A DNA stretch of 64,000 nucleotides from Cercis canadensis (Eukaryota > Streptophyta > Magnoliopsida > Fabales > Fabaceae), in NCBI GenBank assembly GCA_003255065.1, contig QAOA01003162.1, positions 1 to 64,000 of the forward strand. The letters run 5' to 3'. Below are positions 46,105 to 58,030 of this stretch, in pieces. The position numbers and the translations under genes are program-made. Under the pieces are notes generated by a model. The model was not told where the DNA came from. It did not search any database and saw only the letters and a list, made by a program, of their open reading frames with translations. Positions within the stretch are counted from its first letter, which is position 1, and the number at the start of each line of letters is the position of its first letter.

Positions 46105-46649
46105 TTTCACCTAACAAATTAATCTTCTTAGAACTCTTTTATTACTATTTTGCTTGCTTACTGTTATTGTTTCTAGCAATTGTTCTTCCTTCGTTTTCCC
46201 CTTGTTCTACTTGCTTTCCTATTTTGTTTTCCTTATTTGTTTAGGTTGTCTTTCTCTGTTTAGTGTTTCTGTTTCTGTCTTGTTTTTGATTCTGACCAAC
46301 TGGGATTGAGTTGCAAATTAGTGGACAGAGAAATTGCTTTGTGAGAAGCACTGTGAGCTGAACTTTGTGCTATTATTGCCCTTGTTTTGTCTCCTTTGCT
46401 GCTATTCTGTCCCCTTTGCTATCTTAGTTCACTTTTTGGTAAAATTTCTATATTGTGTAAGGTCTGTGATTATTTTTTTTTTTTTTTTTCTTGTTGTCTT
46501 GTTTGCCTTACTGTTTTAGGTTCCCATTGTGTGAATTCTTGTGCCTATTCCCAAATTTTTCCCTGTTTCCCTAGCGTTTTGGCTTGAAATTACGATTTTA
46601 CGGGTCAAAATTCTGTACGGATTTTTGTGCTCTGATTGAGCTGAAAATT

Positions 46650-46740
46650 GGTCAGTTGAAGGAAAACGGTGTGAGAAATATAGCTCAATGCTAAAGCATT
46701 GAGCACCACCCTATCTCGGCCAAATTCCATCGTTTAGACC
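46650..46740 (+). promoter_or_regulatory. Leader stem-loop of element D
   Basis: Outer arms GGTC...AAAACG and CGTTTAGACC can pair, with a bulge. The inner hairpin is a perfect 9-bp stem, GCTCAATGC (46683-46691) with GCATTGAGC (46696-46704) around TAAA. It lies about 260 bases upstream of the gag ATG in a 0.9-kb leader otherwise free of long ORFs. Confidence 0.65.
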
Positions 46741-46996
46741 CCTTTTTCAATTTTTTAAGATTTTTTATTTGATTTTTGAGTTTCCTTTTCATCAATATTT
46801 CATGCTGTGGTGGTAGAAAAATTTTTAAAAATGTTTTGTTGGGTCAATTAGTATTATTTTGGTGTCTTTTTGCATTTGTCTAGTGCATTTAGTGTGTTGT
46901 GGTTTTTGCACTTTTCTTTCATTGATTCACTGTTTTACTGTTTTGGTGTGTTCTAGTGTGTTTTAGAGTGTTGTTATCTTTTGATTTGCATAGTGC

Positions 46997-49900
46997 ATGA
47001 CTCGGTCCTCTCAATTTGAACTACTTGAAGGTGATTCTGAAATAGAGAGAACTTTGCACACACTTGCTAGGGCACGTAGAACTCCTAATCACATAGAGCA
47101 TAATATGGCTGCCAATGACATTAATCCTGAGGTTGATCTTGCTGCTAATAATGGGGCTGGAAATAATGACATGCATGCTAGGGCTAGGACACTTAAGGAG
47201 TTGGCTGCCCCTGATGATAATTACCAACCTTTGTGTATTCAATATCCTGATGCTAATTTCGAATTAAAGTCTGGATTAATACACTTGCTCCCAAAGTTTC
47301 ATGGACTTGCAGGTGAAGATCCTCACAAGCATTTGAAGGAATTTCACATAGTGTGTTCTACCATGAAGCCTCAGTCAATTGAAGAGGAGCACATCAAGCT
47401 TAGGGCTTTTCCCTTTTCATTAGATGGAGCAGCGAAGGATTGGCTATACTTGCAGCCATCCATCATCACATGCTGGAATGACTTGAAGAGGTGCTTTCTT
47501 GAAAGATTCTTCCCTGCCTCAAGAGCTGCTGCCATCCGAAAAGAAATATGTGGCATAAGGCAAAACAGTGGAGAGACACTACATGAGTATTGGGAGAGAT
47601 TCAAGAAACTCTGTGGAAGCTGCCCCCATCATCAAATCAGTGACCAGTTGCTCATCCAATATTTCTACGAAGGACTTCTTCCTATGGATCGAGGCTATGT
47701 GGATGCTGCTTCTGGAGGTGCCTTAGTGGACAAGACCCCTGCAGCTGCAAGAGATTTAATATCCAAAATGTCAGACAATGCACAGCAATTTGGCACAAGG
47801 ATGCTCACCCCAGCTAGAGGAGTGAATGAGGTGCAGATGGCAGATCAACAAAGGGTGGAGACTCGTTTGGAGGAATTGACCTCCTTGGTTAGACAGCTAG
47901 CAATGGGGCACACACCGGTTCAAGCTCATGCCAAGCTATGTGGAATTTGTTCCCTGTCTAGTCATCCAACAGATCAGTGCCCTACTCTCCAAGACAACAC
48001 TGAAGTAGTGGCTGGAGTCTTTCCTGGCAGACCTTACCAGCAGCCCCGATATGACCCCCACTCCTCCACCTACAACCCTGGTTGGAGAGATCACCCTAAT
48101 TTAAGGTATGGAGGAAATTCTGGCCAACCTTACCAACAGCAGCAACAACAAACGTACCAGCCACAACAGCCTAGGTACAATGCAAGTTCAAGCAACCAGC
48201 AGTACCAAGCACCAATGAAGCAGCCTATGCAACAAGCTAACAAGCCAGAACCGAGCCTGGAAGACTTAGTGAAGCAATTGGCAAGTAGCAACATCCAATT
48301 CCAACAGAGGACTGAGACTAGCATTCAGAGCTTGGAGACTCAGATAGGTCAACTTGCAAGCACCATTAGTGAGATGAAGTCTCAAGGTTCTGGCAGTTTA
48401 CCTTCTCAGACAGTCACCAATCCAAGAGGCAATGTGAGTGCCATAACCCTGCGCAGTGGTAAAGAAGTGAGTGCTCCAGAACCTAGCTTACCTTCTACGG
48501 TTCAAAATTTTGTTCAAGAAAAAAATTCAGACCCTGCAACCCCTAAAGCTATTCCAAAACAGCAGCCAATCCACCTTCAGGATCAGGCAGAGAGCTCTAC
48601 CCCCAGTATTCCTCTCCCCTTTCCAAACAGAATTACACAGTCCAAGAAAATTGCTGAGCATGAGCTAGATAAAGAGATCATGGATACTTTCAGGAAGGTA
48701 GAAGTCAATATACCTCTTCTGGAAGCAATTAAACAGATTCCCAAGTATGCAAGGTTTCTGAAGGATTTGTGTACCCACAAGAGAAGACTGAAAGGCAATG
48801 AGAAAGTGAGCATGAGCAGAAACGTGTCAGCAATGATCCAGCCTAACTTACCATCAAAGTGCACTGATCCTGGAACTTTCACCATTCCCTGCACTATTGG
48901 AGACAAGCAGTTTACAAATGCCATGCTAGATCTGGGTGCTTCCATCAACGTGATGCCCAAGTCCATCTATTCATCACTGCAGATTGGAGAACTGAAGCCC
49001 ACTGGAGTAGTCATTCAGCTTGCTAATAGAAGCACAGCCTATCCTGCAGGCCTTCTTGAGGATGTTTTGGTTAGGGTAAATGATTTAATATTTCCAGCAG
49101 ATTTTTATGTGTTAAATATGGAGGATGAGTCTACATCTAGACATGCCCCTTTGATCTTAGGTAGACCCTTCCTTAAAACTGCTAAGACCATAATTGATGT
49201 GCATGCTGGTACCCTGTCCATGGAATTTGGTGACACTGTAATTCGTTTTAATTTAAGTGATGCCATGAAACACCCTCTAGAAGAGCATTCAGTGTTCCAA
49301 ATAGATGTCATAGACCTGCTAGTTGATGATGTGCATGCTGAATTGGTAGCTGAATTTCCTGATATAGTAGGCTTGCTAGATACTTTAGATTGCCCCGCAT
49401 GTACTAATTGTGATGGGAGTTGTGCTGCCTGTTCTGAAATTTCTGCATATATGGGATATGATGAGACTGTTTTGGAGCATAGTGCAGAGCTTGCAGGTGT
49501 TTCTGAGCTTCACACAGCAGACTTGGTTTCTCCAACCAAGCTAGTTCCTTCTGTACAGCAACCACCTATTCTTGAGCTGAAACCGTTACCTGACCATCTC
49601 AAGTATGCTTTCCTAGAAGCAGAAGAAAAGCTGCCTGTCATCATAGCCAACAATCTGCAACCTGAACAAGAAGAGAGGTTGTTGCAGATTCTGAAGCAGC
49701 GGAAGACAGCTATTGGATGGACACTAGCAGACATTCCTGGCATTAGCCCCTCCACCTGCATGCATAGGATTTTATTAGAGGAAGAAGCTAAACCAGTGAG
49801 ACAGCCCCAAAGGCGACTTAACCCGTTGATTCTGGATGTGGTCAAGAAAGAAGTGAGCAAGCTGTTGTCAGCCGGCATTATCTACCCCATCTCAGATAGC

Positions 49901-52471
49901 AAATGGGTGAGTCCAGTTCAAGTGGTTCCAAAGAAGAGTGGCATAACTGTGGTAGCCAATGAGAAGAATGAGTTGATCCCCACCAGAGTGCAGAACAGCT
50001 GGCGCGTCTGCATCGATTATAGAAGACTCAACCAGGCGACAAGGAAGGATCACTTCCCTCTACCCTTTATTGATCAGATGTTAGAGAGACTGGCAGGGAA
50101 GTCCCATTACTGCTTCCTGGATGGCTTCTCAGGCTACTTCCAGATTCACATAGCCCCAGAGGATCAGGAGAAGACGACTTTCACCTGTCCATTCGGCACA
50201 TTTGCATATAGGAGGATGCCTTTCGGCCTGTGTAATGCCCCTGGTACATTCCAGCGGTGTATGGTGAGCATATTTTCTGATTTTTTAGAACACTGCATGG
50301 AGGTATTCATGGATGACTTTACTGTATATGGCTCCTCTTTTGATGCATGTTTAGATAGCCTTGCTAGGGTACTTGATAGATGCATTGAGACTAACCTTGT
50401 TCTTAATTTTGAGAAATGTCACTTCATGGTCGAACAAGGCATAGTTTTAGGGCATGTAATTTCTAGCAAAGGCATTGAAGTAGATAAGGCTAAGATAGAT
50501 GTTATTGCCTCCTTACCCTACCCCACTTGTGTGCGGGAAGTGCGTTCCTTTCTTGGTCATGCAGGGTTTTACAGGCGATTCATCCAGGACTTCAGCAAGA
50601 TTGCCTTGCCATTGTCTAAGCTTCTCCAGAAAGAAGTGGATTTCGACTTTGATAAGCAGTGCAGAGTAGCCTTTGATCAGCTGAAGCAGAGCCTTACCTC
50701 CCCTCCCATCATGCAGCCACCTAACTGGGAGTTTCCCTTTGAGCTTATGTGCGATGCATCAAACTTTGCAGTAGGAGCTGTCCTTGCACAGCGAGTGGAC
50801 AAGCTGTCCCACGTGATTTATTATGCCTCTCGCACTTTGGATGCTGCCCAAGCAAATTACACCACTACTGAGAAAGAGCTCCTTGCAATTGTGTTTGCTT
50901 TAGATAAATTTCGTTCATATTTGCTTAATTCTAAAGTCATTGCTTTCTCTGATCATGCAGCTTTAAAGTACTTGCTCAAGAAGCCGGATGCGAAGCCTAG
51001 GCTCATTAGGTGGATGCTGCTCTTGCAAGAATTCGACCTTGAGATCAGAGACAAGAGTGGAGCCGAGAACTTGGTAGCAGATCACCTGAGTCGGATACCA
51101 CTGACTTTGGACAACCTTCCCATCAGAGAAACCTTCCCGGATGAGCAGCTTTATCAGCTGCAAGGTACAGATCCTTGGTATGCTGACCTGGTAAACTACT
51201 TAGTTGCTTCTGAGTTACCTGCTTATTTTAAGAAGCATCAAGTAGATAAGCTTAAAAGTGAATCCAAACATTATGTGTGGGATGACCCCTACTTGTGGAG
51301 ACTCTGTAGTGACCAAGTAATTAGGAGGTGTGTGCCTGGACATGAGTCTGAGTCTGTGTTACAGTTCTGTCATACTTCTGCATGTGGTGGTCATTTTGGA
51401 CCTCAGCGCACTGCTCGTAAAGTTTTAGATTCTGGACTCTATTGGCCTACCCTATTTCATGATGCGTACAGCTTTTGTAAGAATTGTGCCCAATGCCAAC
51501 GGACAGGTAATATTTCTCGTAGGAATGAGATGCCTCAACAGCCTTTGCTGTTTTGTGAGATATTTGATGTTTGGGGCATCGATTTCATGGGTCCTTTCCC
51601 TACTTCTTTTGGTTTTGTGTATATTCTTTTAGCTGTGGACTATGTTTCTAAATGGGTAGAGGCCAAGGCCACCCGGACTGATGATTCTCGTGTTGTCTTA
51701 GATTTTGTCAGGACTCACATTTTCTGCAGGTTCGGCGTTCCAAGAGCCATCATCAGTGACCAAGGTTCACACTTCTGCAATAGGCACATGGCTGCTTTGT
51801 TGAGAAAGTATGGTGTGGTGCACAAGGTGTCAACCCCTTACCATCCACAGACCAATGGGCAAGCAGAGGTGTCAAATAGGGAGATTAAGCAAATTTTAGA
51901 GAAGACTGTCCAGCCCAACAGAAAGGACTGGAGCCTGCGTTTGGATGATGCATTGTGGGCCTATCGGACTGCCTACAAGACCCCTATAGGCATGTCCCCT
52001 TACAGGCTAGTCTTTGGCAAGGCATGTCACCTTCCAGTAGAGATCGAGCATAAGGCGTACTGGGCTGTGAAGCAATGTAATCTTGATTTAGCCCAAGCCG
52101 GATCACAGAGGAAACTCCACCTGCAGGAACTTGATGAAATCCGGTTGGCAGCTTATGAGAATTCCAGAATCTACAAAGAAAAGACCAAGGCTGTCCATGA
52201 CAAGATGTTGGTGAGAAAAGAGTTCTACATTGGTCAGAAAGTGCTACTCTACAACTCTCGTCTCAAGCTAATGCCCGGCAAGCTTCGTTCTCGATGGATG
52301 GGTCCTTTTGTGGTGACTCATGTCTTTCCTTATGGTGCAATTAAGATCAAGAATGAGGCAACCAACCAGACCTTCCCAGTGAACGGACATCGACTGAAAC
52401 CTTTCTATGAGGGTTTTCAAGAGCAAGTGGTGGAGGAGGTGCACTTGTCTGCTGCCCTTTATGAGACTTAA
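46997..52471 (+). CDS. Gag-Pol polyprotein of element D (intact)
   Basis: 1824 residues in one frame. Domains in order: gag core (about 90-260, [12 protein letters not shown]); knuckle [14 protein letters not shown] from residue 315; Q-rich linker; aspartic protease with [10 protein letters not shown] (catalytic Asp 645); Cys cluster [14 protein letters not shown] from 799; RT (about 960-1190) with FMDDF, Asp 1106-1107; RNase H with [12 protein letters not shown], Asp 1253; integrase zinc finger (His 1459 to Cys about 1502) and DDE core Asp 1529, Asp 1588, Glu 1624, with the usual 35-residue spacing; C-terminal [15 protein letters not shown] module. Every catalytic residue I can identify is present. 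Gag and Pol are in one frame without a stop, so the Gag:Pol ratio must be set by processing or splicing. The product would form cytoplasmic particles and integrate cDNA. RT and integrase style place it in the Athila branch. Confidence 0.95.
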   Translation: MTRSSQFELLEGDSEIERTLHTLARARRTPNHIEHNMAANDINPEVDLAANNGAGNNDMHARARTLKELAAPDDNYQPLCIQYPDANFELKSGLIHLLPKFHGLAGEDPHKHLKEFHIVCSTMKPQSIEEEHIKLRAFPFSLDGAAKDWLYLQPSIITCWNDLKRCFLERFFPASRAAAIRKEICGIRQNSGETLHEYWERFKKLCGSCPHHQISDQLLIQYFYEGLLPMDRGYVDAASGGALVDKTPAAARDLISKMSDNAQQFGTRMLTPARGVNEVQMADQQRVETRLEELTSLVRQLAMGHTPVQAHAKLCGICSLSSHPTDQCPTLQDNTEVVAGVFPGRPYQQPRYDPHSSTYNPGWRDHPNLRYGGNSGQPYQQQQQQTYQPQQPRYNASSSNQQYQAPMKQPMQQANKPEPSLEDLVKQLASSNIQFQQRTETSIQSLETQIGQLASTISEMKSQGSGSLPSQTVTNPRGNVSAITLRSGKEVSAPEPSLPSTVQNFVQEKNSDPATPKAIPKQQPIHLQDQAESSTPSIPLPFPNRITQSKKIAEHELDKEIMDTFRKVEVNIPLLEAIKQIPKYARFLKDLCTHKRRLKGNEKVSMSRNVSAMIQPNLPSKCTDPGTFTIPCTIGDKQFTNAMLDLGASINVMPKSIYSSLQIGELKPTGVVIQLANRSTAYPAGLLEDVLVRVNDLIFPADFYVLNMEDESTSRHAPLILGRPFLKTAKTIIDVHAGTLSMEFGDTVIRFNLSDAMKHPLEEHSVFQIDVIDLLVDDVHAELVAEFPDIVGLLDTLDCPACTNCDGSCAACSEISAYMGYDETVLEHSAELAGVSELHTADLVSPTKLVPSVQQPPILELKPLPDHLKYAFLEAEEKLPVIIANNLQPEQEERLLQILKQRKTAIGWTLADIPGISPSTCMHRILLEEEAKPVRQPQRRLNPLILDVVKKEVSKLLSAGIIYPISDSKWVSPVQVVPKKSGITVVANEKNELIPTRVQNSWRVCIDYRRLNQATRKDHFPLPFIDQMLERLAGKSHYCFLDGFSGYFQIHIAPEDQEKTTFTCPFGTFAYRRMPFGLCNAPGTFQRCMVSIFSDFLEHCMEVFMDDFTVYGSSFDACLDSLARVLDRCIETNLVLNFEKCHFMVEQGIVLGHVISSKGIEVDKAKIDVIASLPYPTCVREVRSFLGHAGFYRRFIQDFSKIALPLSKLLQKEVDFDFDKQCRVAFDQLKQSLTSPPIMQPPNWEFPFELMCDASNFAVGAVLAQRVDKLSHVIYYASRTLDAAQANYTTTEKELLAIVFALDKFRSYLLNSKVIAFSDHAALKYLLKKPDAKPRLIRWMLLLQEFDLEIRDKSGAENLVADHLSRIPLTLDNLPIRETFPDEQLYQLQGTDPWYADLVNYLVASELPAYFKKHQVDKLKSESKHYVWDDPYLWRLCSDQVIRRCVPGHESESVLQFCHTSACGGHFGPQRTARKVLDSGLYWPTLFHDAYSFCKNCAQCQRTGNISRRNEMPQQPLLFCEIFDVWGIDFMGPFPTSFGFVYILLAVDYVSKWVEAKATRTDDSRVVLDFVRTHIFCRFGVPRAIISDQGSHFCNRHMAALLRKYGVVHKVSTPYHPQTNGQAEVSNREIKQILEKTVQPNRKDWSLRLDDALWAYRTAYKTPIGMSPYRLVFGKACHLPVEIEHKAYWAVKQCNLDLAQAGSQRKLHLQELDEIRLAAYENSRIYKEKTKAVHDKMLVRKEFYIGQKVLLYNSRLKLMPGKLRSRWMGPFVVTHVFPYGAIKIKNEATNQTFPVNGHRLKPFYEGFQEQVVEEVHLSAALYET
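49391..49434 (+). other. Cys-rich patch between protease and RT in D
   Basis: Residues 799-813 read [14 protein letters not shown]. The pattern CX2CX2CX3-5CX2C recurs in B and both NA elements, even where protease and RT are gone. Metal binding is possible. Confidence 0.55.
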
Positions 52472-53867
52472 ACCCACAGGCTGTTTTCTTTCCCTTTCTC
52501 TTTTATTTTTAGTGCCTTGCTTGCTTTTACTGTTTGCTTTGTGCTTTGCATTGAGGACACTGCAAAAATTTAAGTGTGGGGGAGGGATTAGCTTGTTGTG
52601 TGTGTTTTTATGCTTTCTGTTTTCCTATTTTACTTTACTTGCTGTTTTTACTATTTTCTGTTTAGATTTTTAGTGTTATGTTTTCTGTTTTAGGCTTAAT
52701 TTTCTGTTTTATGTGTTTTTAAATTTTTCTAGTTCTTTCCAATCAATTTAAGAGTTATGAAGAGAGTGGTTTGAAGCAATTTTGATTCTTAAGTGCTATA
52801 ACATGAGTGGACAATTATCTTGCTTCTTGGATTTAAGTGATATGGCAACAAAATTTGATTTGGATAAGTTAATTCTTAGTAGTCTTATAAGCTGTGAGGA
52901 TTTGAGCCATATGTCATGATTCTTTCTTGTGTGTTTTCATCTATCATTTTGACGCTCTAGAACTTGTTCTGTTTCTTAGTTGAGGTTACATTTGCACATG
53001 CATGCATAGAAGTGATTAAGGCATTCCTTTCTTTGAGAAGCTACTTGACCAAATAGCTAACCTTGATGTTATCCTTTGATTTCCCCTTTTTGAGCCTATT
53101 GATCTTTTCTTTCATGTGTAGCTCATTGCAAGCCTAAGTGTAAAACCATGTCCTACCCAACCCTTAGGAATTGCAGAGCATTGCATTGAATAAAAAAGGA
53201 GTAAACTCTTACAAAAACAAAGCATCAAGTTGTGGCTGATTGGTTGTGGTTGAAATTGTTAAGTGTTATGTTTCAAAAAAAAAAAGAAAAAAAAAAATAC
53301 AGCAGCAACAAAAGAATAAAGTTGTTTTGGGAAAAGAAAAAAAAAAATGAGTTGAAGCCCAAAGTCAAGATGCATAAAGTACTTGAAATTCTCCATAATT
53401 AGATGCTCTTTGTGATTCCTTGGGTGCTTTAGCCATTTTTCCATATTATTGACATCCTTTTACCTTTCCCCATTACAACCCTTTAAAAGTCCTTTTGATT
53501 TGTGTTATGCATGTGACATAGGTAGTGGAGATTGAGAAAGTGAACAAGCTTATGGTAGTGTGATTTTGATAGGATGATGGGAGAGAAATACTTACCTTAG
53601 ACACTTGAGAGAATTGAGAGCATTTATTTATCTTGTGAGAGGCTATCTACTTTGACTCATTCCTATTAAATAAAATTGCCATGTTTTTTTGTTCTTTAGT
53701 TGTCAAGAGATATTGTTCCATGAGTGTTGCTATTCTTTAAGTTCGAATTGTTTTCTTACCTTAATCTTTGCATTCTTGATTTGATTGGAGAGCTGTTTTT
53801 CTTATTCTAGTTAGTTTGTTTCTTGTGATTTTGCCCAGGAGTGCAAAAAGCTAAGTGTGGGGGAATT
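52472..53867 (+). other. 3' UTR of element D with two polypurine motifs
   Basis: About 1.4 kb, no ORF. TAAGTGTGGGGGAGGG is at 52571-52586 and the LTR-proximal TAAGTGTGGGGGAATT at 53852-53867. Two A-rich runs lie near 53275-53350. Nearly identical to the 3' UTR of NA1. Confidence 0.85.
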
Positions 53868-55183
53868 TGATAACACATTATTTTATACTATTTGTTTCTC
53901 TTATACTTAGTCTTTTAGTGTGTGTTTCTAGTGATTTTTATGGCTTTTAGACATGTTTTGTAGATTTGGACTTGTTGGTGCTTGTAGATTTTAATTGCTT
54001 AACTGTTAAATTCTGGCACTGCTTACGTTTTTCACCATATCTTTTGCTATAGATGTCCGATTGATGTGATTCCAGTTTCGTTGGAAAGCTGACAGAAAAT
54101 TCCACATTTCATATGAAGAGCCCAGAAGCTGATTCTCGCGTCTGGACAACTGAAATTCGCGTGCAAGCAGTCCAGATTTTCTGCTCCGCCCAGCACTCCG
54201 CCCAGCATTGACTGATTCCTTTCCTTAGGGCTGCCTATTGGACCAGAGCATGTTTATTTGGGCCAACATCTGTTTTTGGGCCAGCACACATGACACTAGG
54301 GCTTGATCATGTTTTTACCATTAATAATTTAGGAAACTAGGTTTATTTTGTAATTAGGAAACCATTAGGAAACCTAGAGGAGGCAGCCAGCTAGTATATA
54401 TTCTCAAGTTGTTGAGGCAAATATACACAACCAGAGAGATACGAAATTCCTTGAGCTGCTGCTGCCTCCTTTGCTTAGTTCGTTTTTCCCCTTTGCTTTG
54501 TGTTCAAGTCTTCCATGGAAGGCTAAGTTCGTTTGTAATCAATTCAAGAGGAGCCAAACTTGACAATCCAGAGTTCCTGTGCTTCAACCGGGTTTGATTT
54601 AATTTAATTTGAATTACTGCTTCTCCCCTTCTTCATGTGATTGAATGGTACTTTGATTCCATGAGTTGTATGAATTTAAATCGGTTGATTAGATTCATAA
54701 CAGTAATCAGATTGATAATCATACTTTAAAGGTCTTTAATATATGGTTAACTTGGATAATTCGGTTATTAAATTAATCTGGATTTAGTGATATAGAGCGG
54801 TTGCCTAGAGTCTTAATTCCATGATTAATTGAATCCTGATTGGTAAATCAGTAGGAATTCTAAGTGTTATTGTTAGGGGTTCCAGGTAACACTTAACCAA
54901 GAATTAAATCAGATCTAGGTTATCTTTAGTGAACAAGGATGGATTAGAGTTTGGTTGCCTGCTTGAGTTGATTGCGTTTTCTCTTATTTGATAAATTTAA
55001 TTTACTACTTTCTTAATTCTTAGTATATTGCATTCAACACAAAACCCCCCTTATTCTGTTCTTGCTTAAGTTCTTCAAAGATTAGTTGTTCTGGTGAATC
55101 CTTGGGAGACGACACTGGTTGCATCCTATACTACAATTTAGTTGCAATTAGTAGTTTAATTTTGTACGGTTCGGCACCCGTCA
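53868..55183 (+). repeat. LTR3 of the array (3' LTR of D, 5' LTR of NA2)
   Basis: 1316 bp, nearly identical to LTR2. It is much closer to LTR2 than to LTR4, although LTR3 and LTR4 flank the same element NA2. Confidence 0.95.
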
Positions 55184-55743
55184 AAATTTTGGCGCCGTTG
55201 CCGGGGATTTTACCTAACATATTAATCTTCTTAGGACTCTTTTGTTATTGTTTTATTTGTTTATTGTTCTTGTTTCTAGTCATTGTTCTTAATCATTCTC
55301 CTCTTGTTCTACTTGTTTTCCTATTTTGTTTTCCTGTTTTGCTTAGGTTTTCTTTCCATGTTTAGTGTTTCTGTTCTGTGTTGTTTTCAATTCTCACCAA
55401 CTAAGATTGAGCTGCAAAAATTGAGGACAAGGAAATTGCATTGTGAGAAGCACTATAAGCTGAACTTTGTGCTATTATTGCCCTTGTTTTATTTTCTTTG
55501 CCGTTATTTTGTCTCCTTTGATATCTTTGTCCACTTTCGGCCAAATTTTTATATTGTGTGAGCATTGTGGTGATAGTTTTTTTCTTGTTGTTTTGTTTCC
55601 TTTGCTGTTTTAGGGTTCTATTGTGTGAATTCTGGTGCCTTGGTGCCAGTTTTCCTTTGTTTTCCCCTTGCTTCGATTTGATTTAGTAGTTTTCGCGTGT
55701 ACTGTTTTGGCCAAATTTTTATACTCCGATTGATCTGAAACTT

Positions 55744-55946
55744 GGTCAGTTGAAGGAAAACAAGCTAAAAATCAATAGTCATTGTTATACAATGAGGTCT
55801 TATTTTTTAAGCCGAATTCCATCGTTTTGACCACTTTTCCAATTTTTTAACAATTGACCTGAAACTTGGTCAGTTGAAGGAAAATGAGCTAAAAATCAAT
55901 AGTCATTGTTCTACAATGTGGTCTTCGTTTTTAAGCCGAATTCCAT
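55744..55946 (+). promoter_or_regulatory. Duplicated leader stem-loop of NA2
   Basis: Two copies, 55744-55832 and 55868-55946, offset 124 bp. Inner stems are TCATTGT/ACAATGA in the first and TCATTGT/ACAATGT in the second. The offset differs from NA1 (160 bp), so the duplications may be independent. Confidence 0.65.
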
Positions 55947-56195
55947 CGTTTTGACCACTTTTCCAATTTTTTAAAAATTTTTATTTGATTTTTGAGTTTC
56001 ATTTTCATTTAGCTTTCATCCTGTGGTGGTAGAAATTTTTTTTTAAAATGTTTAGATGGGTCAACTAGTGTTATTTTGTTGTCTTTTTGCTTTTGTTTAG
56101 TGCATTTGGTGTGTTTTGATTTTAGTTATTTCCTTTCACTGTTTTATTGTTTCTTTTGTCCTTGTGTATTTTGGTGTTTTGTTATCTTTTTACTC

Positions 56196-56258
56196 ATGTT
56201 AGGTTCTCATTCTACTATAAGAGTGAAAAAGGTTGTTGCATCACTTGCTGATCAATAG
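56196..56258 (+). CDS. 20-codon ORF at the gag-start position in NA2
   Basis: Identical in layout to the one in NA1 at 41651: ends ADQ-TAG, three bases before the next ATG (56262). Confidence 0.4.
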   Translation: MLGSHSTIRVKKVVASLADQ

Positions 56259-56261
56259 AGG

Positions 56262-58030
56262 ATGAAGCATAGCATTGATGAATTATCCTCATTGGTGAGA
56301 CAGTTCACAATGGCCCAACATCAACAACCAGTTCAATTTTGTAACATTTGTTCTAGCACCTCTCATCCTACCAATGCACGCCCTACATTTGTTCTAGCAC
56401 TTCTCATCCTACCAATGCACGCCCTACATTTTCAGATGATGATTATGGATATCAAGATCCTTTTGTAGCTACATGGCAGCAACCTATATATGATCCATAC
56501 TTCAATGCCTATAACCTTGATTGGAGAGATCATACCAATTTGATATATGGCAATGCAGCCCCACCACAGCAGTATTGGCAACCATTAGAGCAGCCTATGC
56601 AACAACCAAGTTTAACATGCATAGAACATGAACCTTCAATTGAGGACTTGGTGAAGCAATTGGCCACTCATACCATTCAATTCCAACAGAGGACAGAGGC
56701 CACCATACAAAATTTAGAGACTCAGGTTGAACAATTGGTATCCTCAGTGAGTCAACTGTTGCCTCAAGGTTCTAAAAAAATCCCTTCACAGACAATTCTA
56801 GAACCAACTGAAAATTCTATGCCAAAACCAATGGAACCTCAACCTACAAACAAGCCACAGACAGTGGAGAAAGCTGTCCCTGATTCAGTGACCCCAGAAT
56901 CCGAGAGAGCCACTCAGTCCAAGAAAACAGCGGAGGATTTAGTTGAAGAGGTCTACAATGAGTTAGGTGCTAATTTTTCTAATTGTTTTGGTTTTGATGA
57001 TTCTGTGCAGTACCAATCATGTGCTGATTGTGATGGTGAAATACCATGTGCTGTATGTGCTAAGATTTCTGCATTCTTGAGAGATGATAATTCTGGAGAT
57101 TCTCCTGAATCTCGTTCTATAGATTTTGAAGAAGACTCTCAAGAGACAACCCAAAATGAACCTGACAAGGGTCCTACGGTCAATTTTACACTCTTTCCTA
57201 CTTTGACACAACTTGATTTTAATTGTGAGCTTGCTAAAAAGTTGTTCCAACATGACCCTAAGCTTGTAGTTATGGTGCATGCATGTGATGATTTAAGCAC
57301 TAATATTAAAGGGTTAGGTGATTTCATGCTTCTTACTTCTTCACATACTAGAGCACTAGGTATAGATCATGTTAGAACCTTAGTTGCAAGTGAATATTTT
57401 GATGTCGGTGGAATAAGTGCAGGTAATACATGGGCTGTCCAAGTCAACCATAGACCAAACTATTCTTCGAATGGGGAGCAAGAGATGTTGCTATTTGCCA
57501 ATTCTTTGCAAGAATCTAAGTGTCATCTTGAGCCTTGCATGAACAACATGTTGCATGACACTAGTGTATTTTGTAAGGATGAGCTTAAGCATGACTGTTA
57601 TAGACTTAGATTTGTAGTATATGATTATTCACTTTCTTTTAAATTTTTATATAGGGACCATGCATGGTTGTATATACTTAACAAGATTTTTCATGTTTCT
57701 CATGCTTTAGGTAGGATTGTAAATTCTTTGCTGCACATTTCCCTTGGTGATCTTTTGAATGCTTGCTTTGCTGAATTTTTAAGTCAAGGGCTAAGTTTAG
57801 TTGCTTCTAGTTTTACATTGTTTGCTTCATTATTTCTTTTATGCCCATATATATTTTTATGCTTTCATGTTATTTATAAGATTTTCAGCTTTGTTTTGTC
57901 TTTTAAGGGCTTTGTGAGAGTCGTATTTGACCCAGGTATCTTGCTTTGCTTGTTGCAAATAAAGGAAGGAACTTGGTTGCTAATTGATAAAGGAACTCGA
58001 TTCGTGCACGAAGCTATTTTCCTCACTTGA
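56262..58030 (+). pseudogene. Chimeric gag-unknown ORF of NA2, frameshifted near its start
   Basis: Same gene as NA1 41717-43444. A 41-bp tandem duplication (56345-56385 and 56386-56426) shifts the frame, so the first part stops at 56468. The rest is open from 56540 to 58030 (496 codons) and nearly identical to NA1, including the Cys cluster CQ/YQSCADCDGEIPCAVC, the unknown domain, the hydrophobic stretch and the HEAIFLT end. Most differences from NA1 are single residues. The retained open frame over nearly 500 codons parallels NA1. Confidence 0.75.
56345..56426. repeat. 41-bp tandem duplication in NA2 ORF
   Basis: CATTTGTTCTAGCAC starts both units (56345 and 56386). 41 is not divisible by 3; this is the frame-breaking event in NA2. 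Confidence 0.9.

Larger units (their letters stand above)
44763..55183 (+). mobile_element. Element D: intact-looking autonomous Athila-like retrotransposon
   Basis: LTR2, primer site, leader, one uninterrupted gag-pol ORF, 3' UTR, polypurine tract and LTR3, all in order. By eye the two LTRs differ at only a handful of positions over 1.3 kb, so insertion or recombination was recent. There is no env-like ORF in the 1.4 kb between pol and LTR3, unlike many Athila elements. Because LTR2 and LTR3 are shared with NA1 and NA2, target duplications cannot be checked. Confidence 0.92.

Noticed and set aside
52472..53867. Env-like gene downstream of pol in D
   Set aside because: No ORF of useful length on the + strand in this region.
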